This document shows positions 1 through 5,325 of a stretch of 9,335 nucleotides of DNA, piece after piece. The DNA is from Sphingomonas_R sp036387535 (lineage in GTDB: Bacteria > Pseudomonadota > Alphaproteobacteria > Sphingomonadales > Sphingomonadaceae), in the NCBI RefSeq assembly GCF_036387535.1, contig NZ_DASVTO010000019.1:1-9335 (forward strand), given 5' to 3'. Within the stretch, counting starts at the first letter, position 1. Each line of letters begins with the position of its first letter. Below the pieces are notes generated by a model, which was not told the DNA's origin, did no database searches, and saw only the letters and a program-made list of their open reading frames with translations. A program made the translations under genes and the position numbers.

Positions 1-41
1 ATGCTGTCGAGGCCATGCAATTAAGGACCGAAGAGCAATGA
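1..41 (+). CDS. 3' end of an upstream gene (partial, product unknown)
   Basis: The frame whose first full codon is at position 3 stays open and reads AVEAMQLRTEEQ before a TGA at 39-41. That TGA overlaps the ATG of the next gene (38-40) as ATGA, exactly the arrangement at all three other gene junctions in this window. I therefore infer that the window opens in the last codons of another member of the same operon. Twelve residues are too few to name a family. An alternative is that this is non-coding leader and the operon starts at the first GH2 gene; another frame also closes here, with TAA at 22-24. Confidence 0.5.
   Translation, partial: AVEAMQLRTEEQ
23..41 (+). promoter_or_regulatory. Shine-Dalgarno site and ATGA stop-start junction of the first GH2 gene
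   Basis: AAGGA at 23-27 lies 10 bases before the ATG at 38, a good ribosome binding site that supports this start. The ATG overlaps a possible upstream TGA (39-41), so ribosomes finishing an upstream gene could also restart here. Confidence 0.65.
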
Positions 42-2659
42 AATGGCTCGCTTTTCTGATCGCACTGGTGCCCCTCGCGGCCACAGCTGCACCGCGCCAG
101 GTGGTGATGCTCCACCGTGGCTGGACGATGCGGATCGACCCGGCAGATGCGGCGGCGGCCAAGGCGCATCCGAAGGCAGCGCGGTGGTTGCCGGCCACGG
201 TGCCGGGGAGCGCGCAGAGCGACCTGATGGCGGCGAAGGTGGTGCCGGACCCGTATATCGGCCTAAATGAAGCGGAGATACAATGGGTTGGGCTGACCGA
301 TTGGCAGTATCGCACGACATTGCGCACCACGCCCGAGTTGATGGCGCGCGGGCACATCGATCTGGTTTTCGATGGCTTGGATACGTTCGCCGACGTGCGT
401 CTGAATGGTGCCAAGCTGTTGGCGGCGAACAATGCCCATCGGCGGTGGCGGGTGCCGGTGAAGGCTTTGCTGAAGGCCGGTGGCAACGAGCTGATCGTCA
501 CATTCCGTTCTCCTATCAATACCTTGCAGGCGATGGTTCTGAAAACCGCGAACCCGTTGCCGGGCGAATATGATTCGATGTTCGGGGATGAGCCGGCGGG
601 GAAGCAGACGTCACCGTATATCCGCAAGCCGAAATATCACTATGGTTGGGACTGGGGCCCGCGGATCGTGACGCAGGGGCTGTGGCGGGGGGTGCGGGTT
701 GAGGCTTGGGACGATGCGCGGATCGATGCTTTGCGGGTCGGGCAGGAAGGGCTGACCAGCCGCGAGGCGCGGATTTCGGCGGAAGTAGAGATAGTTGCAG
801 GGACCGAGCGGGCGCTGTCGGTGGCTGTCGACGTGACCGGGCCGGATGGAAAAGTGACCCGCGCGAGCCGGAATGTGACCGTAGCGGCCGGAATCAACCG
901 AGTTGCCGTGCCACTTTCGATTGCCAACCCAAAGCGTTGGTTTCCCACGGGATATGGCGCGCAACCGCTGTACACGGTCAAGGCGACGCTGATCGACGGT
1001 GGCGAAATAGATTCCGAAATTAAACGCACGGGACTCCGAAATATCGCGTTATTTCGCGAATCCGACGCCGCGGGACGTGGTTTCGCGATTTTCGTGAACG
1101 AAATTCCGGTTTTTTCCAAGGGTGCAAATCTGATCCCGTTCGACATGATGCCGGCCCGGGTGACGACGGCACAGATCGACCGGGTGCTGACCGGCGCGCG
1201 CGATGCCAACATGAACATGGTCCGGGTGTGGGGCGGCGGATATTATCTGGACGACGCATTCTACGACAAGGCCGACGAGCTTGGCCTTATGGTGTGGCAG
1301 GATTTCATGTTCGGCGGCGCGATCACGCCATATGACCGCGATTTCCGCGAGACGGTGCGCATCGAAGCCGAGGAGCAGGTCGACCGGTTGCAGGCGCATC
1401 CGTCGATCGTGCTGTGGGCAGGCAACAACGAAGTGCTGAGCGGCTGGTCCAACTGGTCCGACCGGGTGGCGTTCAAGAAAGCGGTCGGCGCGGACGAGCA
1501 GGAGCGGGTGGGCGTGGGCATGGCGATCCTGTTCGGGCAGGTCCTGCGCGATGCGGCGGAGCGGCGCGATCCCGATGCGGTATATTGGCCGGGATCGCCG
1601 AGCAGCAATTACGAAGGCAAGCCCGACACCGACCGCGATGGCGACCGCCATTACTGGGACGTGTGGGGCGGCAAGAAACCGGTCGAGGCGTATCTGGATA
1701 GCTGCCCGCGCTTCATGTCCGAATACGGCCTGCAAGCGATGCCGGACATGAAGACGATCCGCGCCTTTGCCGGACCAGGCCCGCTGACGCCGGCATCACC
1801 GGTGATGAAGGCGCATCAGAAATACCTGAAAGGCGAAGGCAACGACCGGCTGCTGTATTACATCCGCGAGAATTACCGCGAGCCGCGCGACTTCGCCGAT
1901 TTCGTGTATCTGAGCCAGGTGATGCAGGCCGAGGGCATCGAATTGGCCGCGCGGCATCACCGCGCCTGCCGGCCGGTGACGATGGGATCGCTGTACTGGC
2001 AATTGAACGACGTCTGGCCGGGCGCTTCGTGGTCGAGCATCGATTATTACGGCCGCTGGAAAGCGTTGAATTTCCGTGCGCGGCAATTCTACGCGCCGCT
2101 GGCCATCGCAGCGGAGCGCAAGGGCGGGGCGACGCGGATCAGCGTGATATCCGATGCAACGACGCTAACCACGGCGACGTGGCGGGTGCGGACGATGGAT
2201 GTCGATGGTCGCGTGCTGGCGACGCGCGGGGAAGCCGCAACGCTGGCGCCGCTGTCGTCGGCGCTGGTGGCGACCATGCCGGACGCCACGCTGTTCGCGG
2301 GCGGCGATCCGGCGCGGACGGTGGCGGTGGCGGAGCTGATCGTGGGCGGACGATCCGCTTCGCGCGTGCTGGTGTCGCAAGTGCCGGCGAAGGGGATGGC
2401 GTTGCCCGATCCGGGCATCACCGCGCAATGGGAAGGCGATCGCCTGACCCTGACGGCCAAGCGGCTGGCGCGGGCGGTGTGGATCGATTTCGGCGCGATC
2501 GATGCGGGCGTATCCGACAATGCGTTCGACCTGCTGCCTGGTGAAAGCGTGATCGTGGCGGTGAGCATCGGCGCAGGTAAGAAGAGCGATCTGGCGAAGC
2601 TGCGCCGCGCCTTGACGGTGCGCACCCTGGCCGGCGTAAGCGCCCTGGCGCAACGATGA
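38..2659 (+). CDS. Exported GH2 beta-mannosidase (canonical copy)
   Basis: 873 residues, the usual length for exo-beta-mannosidases of glycoside hydrolase family 2, which release beta-linked mannose from non-reducing ends with retention of configuration. Residues 1-17 form a Sec-type signal peptide with a likely ATA cleavage site, pointing to the periplasm. The order is a jelly-roll sugar-binding domain (about 25-200, with FDGLDTFA at 111-118), an Ig-like domain (about 210-315), a TIM barrel (about 320-690) and C-terminal beta domains. The acid/base is E465 in the GNNE motif and the nucleophile is E562 in FMSEYG. W398 (WGGGYY) and D205 (YGWDWGP) match substrate-contacting residues known in Bacteroides BtMan2A. 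The canonical HQK (593-595) and WPGASW (660-665) motifs are intact. It overlaps the next gene, its paralogue, by ATGA. Next to GH3 and GH125 genes it probably removes the Man-beta-1,4-GlcNAc core mannose; beta-mannan oligosaccharides are an alternative substrate. Family call is very sure, natural substrate inferred. Codons near 1001-1140 are unusually AT-rich. Confidence 0.9.
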   Translation: MKWLAFLIALVPLAATAAPRQVVMLHRGWTMRIDPADAAAAKAHPKAARWLPATVPGSAQSDLMAAKVVPDPYIGLNEAEIQWVGLTDWQYRTTLRTTPELMARGHIDLVFDGLDTFADVRLNGAKLLAANNAHRRWRVPVKALLKAGGNELIVTFRSPINTLQAMVLKTANPLPGEYDSMFGDEPAGKQTSPYIRKPKYHYGWDWGPRIVTQGLWRGVRVEAWDDARIDALRVGQEGLTSREARISAEVEIVAGTERALSVAVDVTGPDGKVTRASRNVTVAAGINRVAVPLSIANPKRWFPTGYGAQPLYTVKATLIDGGEIDSEIKRTGLRNIALFRESDAAGRGFAIFVNEIPVFSKGANLIPFDMMPARVTTAQIDRVLTGARDANMNMVRVWGGGYYLDDAFYDKADELGLMVWQDFMFGGAITPYDRDFRETVRIEAEEQVDRLQAHPSIVLWAGNNEVLSGWSNWSDRVAFKKAVGADEQERVGVGMAILFGQVLRDAAERRDPDAVYWPGSPSSNYEGKPDTDRDGDRHYWDVWGGKKPVEAYLDSCPRFMSEYGLQAMPDMKTIRAFAGPGPLTPASPVMKAHQKYLKGEGNDRLLYYIRENYREPRDFADFVYLSQVMQAEGIELAARHHRACRPVTMGSLYWQLNDVWPGASWSSIDYYGRWKALNFRARQFYAPLAIAAERKGGATRISVISDATTLTTATWRVRTMDVDGRVLATRGEAATLAPLSSALVATMPDATLFAGGDPARTVAVAELIVGGRSASRVLVSQVPAKGMALPDPGITAQWEGDRLTLTAKRLARAVWIDFGAIDAGVSDNAFDLLPGESVIVAVSIGAGKKSDLAKLRRALTVRTLAGVSALAQR
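2656..2659 (+). promoter_or_regulatory. ATGA stop-start overlap between the two GH2 genes
   Basis: The TGA ending the first GH2 gene (2657-2659) shares bases with the ATG of the second (2656-2658). No purine-rich Shine-Dalgarno sequence is visible in the 20 bases before this ATG, unlike the other junctions. Start of the second enzyme is therefore expected to rely on ribosomes that have just finished the first. Confidence 0.8.
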
Positions 2660-5325
2660 AGACGCTCGCTAGCATCGCGATGATGATCGTCGGCCTGATG
2701 ATCGCACCGGCCGCGCACGCGCAGCCCGCCGCGCCGATCACGAAGATCGTCGACAGCGGATGGGAAATGCGGCTGGCGCCCGGCGATCCCAATGCCGCCA
2801 CCCACACGCGCGCGGCGCGGTGGATGCGCGCGACCGTGCCAGGATCGGTGCAGACCGACCTGATGGCAGCGCGCATCATCGCCGATCCGTGGGTCGGCGA
2901 AGGCGAGCGGGCGGCGCAGTGGGTCGGCCTGTCGGACTGGCAATATCGCAACGTCTTCTACCTGCCCGACGAGGTGCTGGCGCGGCGCGACATCGACCTG
3001 ACGTTCGACGGGCTGGATACTTTTGCGACGGTGCGGGTGAACGGCACCGAAGTGCTGCGCGCCGAGAACATGTTCCGCAACTGGCGCGTGGCGGCCAAGG
3101 CGCTGTTGAAGCCGGGCCACAATGTCATCGAGGTCGACTTCGCGTCGCCGATCAAGGCATTGCTGCCGATGGTGCTGGCGCTGAAGACGCCGTTGCCCGG
3201 CGCGTATGATTCGCAATTCGGCGACGAGCCCAAGGGGCGCCAGACGGCGAATTACGTGCGCAAGCCAGGGTATCATTACGGGTGGGACTTCACGCCGCGG
3301 ATCGTGACGATCGGCATCCCCAAACCGGTGCGGATCGAGGCGTATGACGGCGTGCGGATGAGCGACCTGCACGTCGCGCAAGTGCATCTGGACGACAGTG
3401 TCGCGGTGCTGGACGCCGTGGTGGAAGTGGACGCGCATGTGGCCCGCACGGTAGACGTGCGCGTGGCGATCACCGCGCCGGACGGGACCAGCCAGACGAT
3501 CGAGCGGCGGGTGGCGTTGTTCGTCGGGCGCAATCCGGTGACCCTGCCGGTGCGGATCGAACGGCCGCGGCGATGGTGGCCGGTCGGCTATGGCCGCCCC
3601 GATCTGTACCGCGTCGCCGCCAGCGTGACGGACGAGGGCCGGGAGATCGGGCGGGCGGCGCATGACATCGGCCTGAGGACGGTCGAAATCCGCCGCGAGC
3701 GCGACCGATGGGGGCGCAGCATGGCGTTCGTCGTCAACGGCGTGCCGATCTACATCAAGGGCGCCAATATGGAGCCGGCGGACAGTTTTCCCGAACGCGT
3801 GCCCGCGGCGCGGACCGACGCGGTCCTGGAAGCGGCGGTGGCGGCGAACATGAACATGCTGCGCATCTGGGGCGGCGGCTATTATCCCGACGACGCCGTT
3901 TTCGCCAAAGCCGATCGGATCGGCCTGATGCTGTGGCAGGATTTCATGTTCGGCAATGCGGTGCCGCCCGTCGACAATGCGTTTCAGGCGAACACCAGGG
4001 CGGAGGCGATCGACCAGGTCCGCCGGCTGCGCGACCATCCATCGCTGGTGGTGTGGAACGGCAACAACGAAGTGCAGACCGGGTGGGAGAATTGGGGCGA
4101 CCGCAAGGCGTTCAAGGTGACGCTGGGCGCCGACGGACAGGAAGCGTATGGCGCCGGACTGCGGCGGATGTTCGACAAGGACCTGCGCGCGGTGGTGAAC
4201 GATCTGTCGCCCGGCACGCCGTATTGGGGCGGATCGCCGACGACGGACTACGACGGCCCTGCTGAGCAGACGACCGACGGCGACGTCCATTACTGGGATG
4301 TGTGGGCGCGTTCGCCGCTGGAGGATTATCTGACCGCGGACAATCGCTTCATGTCCGAATTCGGCCTGCAATCGATGCCCGGACTGCGCACGACGCGCAG
4401 CTTCCTGGGCAAGCGCAAGCCGGAGGACATGCCGGTGCAGATCGTCGGCAGCGGATATGACAGCGCCAAGGGCAACGGCCGCATCCTGAAGTACATCCGC
4501 GCCGATTACGGCGAGCCGAAGTCGTTCGTGGATTACATCTATCTGTCGCAGCTGTTCCAGGCCGAGGGGCTGGAAATGGCGGTGATCCACCAGCGCGCAT
4601 CGCGACCGCGCAACATGGGCACATTGTACTGGACGCTGAACGATACGTGGCCGGGCCTGATAAATTCGGTGTGGGCCGGGCAGGCGTGGGGCAGCATCGA
4701 TTTCCATAACCGGTGGAAGGCGAGCCATTACCGCGCGAAACGCTTTTACGCGCCGGTGACGATCGGGGCGCAGCATATCGCCGGTCGTACGGTCGTGACG
4801 CTGATATCGGATCGGCAGGCGGCGTTCGGCGCGCGGTGGCGGCTGCGCGTGATGGACCGCGACGGGGCAATGCTGTCCGAACGTGGGGGCGATGTGACCG
4901 CGGCCCCGCTGGCGGCGACGCCGCTGGCCGATCTGGGCGATGCGGAGCTGCTGGGGAAGGCCGATCCGGCGCGGACCGTGGCGGTGGCGGAGTTGATCGA
5001 GAACGGCGCGGTGATCGCGCGGCAATTTTCGTATTTCGCCAAGGCCAAGGATCTGGCGCTGGTCGATCCGGGGTTGCGGGCGCACATCGTGCCGAGCGCG
5101 AGCGGCTATACGCTGACCGTGTCCGCCAAGTCGCTGGCGCGCGGCGTGTGGATCGAGTTCGGCAACCTGGATGCGACGCTGTCCGACAATGCGTTCGATC
5201 TGGCGGCGGGGGATCGCGCCAGCATCCAGGTGCGCTCCACCGCCTCGCTCGCCGCGCTGCGCCGCGCCATGTCGGTGCACAGCCTGTTCGGGACGATCAA
5301 CGCCAAGGATATCGCCGCGAAATGA
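2656..5325 (+). CDS. Exported GH2 beta-mannosidase-like enzyme (diverged paralogue)
   Basis: 889 residues in family GH2, clearly a tandem paralogue of the preceding gene: 30 of 49 residues are identical without gaps at 53-101. A Sec signal peptide ends at AHA (20-22), so it should act in the periplasm. Jelly-roll, Ig-like, TIM-barrel and C-terminal domains follow the same order. Acid/base E472 (GNNE), nucleophile E568 (FMSEFG) and W405 (WGGGYY) are present, so the enzyme should be active. Three active-site-proximal elements differ from the neighbour. The WDWGP motif is WDFTP (210-214). The HQK segment is replaced by sequence around GYDSAKGN (600-607). Eight extra residues sit in the WPG...W loop (about 668-677). 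This suggests a different or bulkier substrate, for example a beta-mannoside still carrying a core modification, but that is inference. It overlaps both neighbours by ATGA. It could also be a beta-mannosidase redundant with the first, or have another GH2 specificity. Confidence 0.85.
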   Translation: MKTLASIAMMIVGLMIAPAAHAQPAAPITKIVDSGWEMRLAPGDPNAATHTRAARWMRATVPGSVQTDLMAARIIADPWVGEGERAAQWVGLSDWQYRNVFYLPDEVLARRDIDLTFDGLDTFATVRVNGTEVLRAENMFRNWRVAAKALLKPGHNVIEVDFASPIKALLPMVLALKTPLPGAYDSQFGDEPKGRQTANYVRKPGYHYGWDFTPRIVTIGIPKPVRIEAYDGVRMSDLHVAQVHLDDSVAVLDAVVEVDAHVARTVDVRVAITAPDGTSQTIERRVALFVGRNPVTLPVRIERPRRWWPVGYGRPDLYRVAASVTDEGREIGRAAHDIGLRTVEIRRERDRWGRSMAFVVNGVPIYIKGANMEPADSFPERVPAARTDAVLEAAVAANMNMLRIWGGGYYPDDAVFAKADRIGLMLWQDFMFGNAVPPVDNAFQANTRAEAIDQVRRLRDHPSLVVWNGNNEVQTGWENWGDRKAFKVTLGADGQEAYGAGLRRMFDKDLRAVVNDLSPGTPYWGGSPTTDYDGPAEQTTDGDVHYWDVWARSPLEDYLTADNRFMSEFGLQSMPGLRTTRSFLGKRKPEDMPVQIVGSGYDSAKGNGRILKYIRADYGEPKSFVDYIYLSQLFQAEGLEMAVIHQRASRPRNMGTLYWTLNDTWPGLINSVWAGQAWGSIDFHNRWKASHYRAKRFYAPVTIGAQHIAGRTVVTLISDRQAAFGARWRLRVMDRDGAMLSERGGDVTAAPLAATPLADLGDAELLGKADPARTVAVAELIENGAVIARQFSYFAKAKDLALVDPGLRAHIVPSASGYTLTVSAKSLARGVWIEFGNLDATLSDNAFDLAAGDRASIQVRSTASLAALRRAMSVHSLFGTINAKDIAAK
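5305..5325 (+). promoter_or_regulatory. Shine-Dalgarno site and ATGA junction that fix the GH3 start
   Basis: AAGGA at 5305-5309 lies 12 bases before the ATG at 5322, which overlaps the TGA of the preceding gene (5323-5325). The reading frame stays open upstream to 4713, but this ATG is chosen because it has a ribosome binding site, begins a clear signal peptide, and repeats the ATGA pattern of the operon. Confidence 0.8.

Noticed and set aside
1..24. Tiny open frame MLSRPCN ending at TAA 22-24
   Set aside because: Too short to support as a leader peptide; the alternative frame ending at 41 matches the junction pattern of the operon better.
4713..5321. Upstream extension of the GH3 frame, adding 203 residues
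   Set aside because: The added part is Gly/Arg/Ala-rich shadow of the second GH2 gene, would bury the signal peptide inside the protein, and ignores the ribosome binding site and ATGA at 5322.
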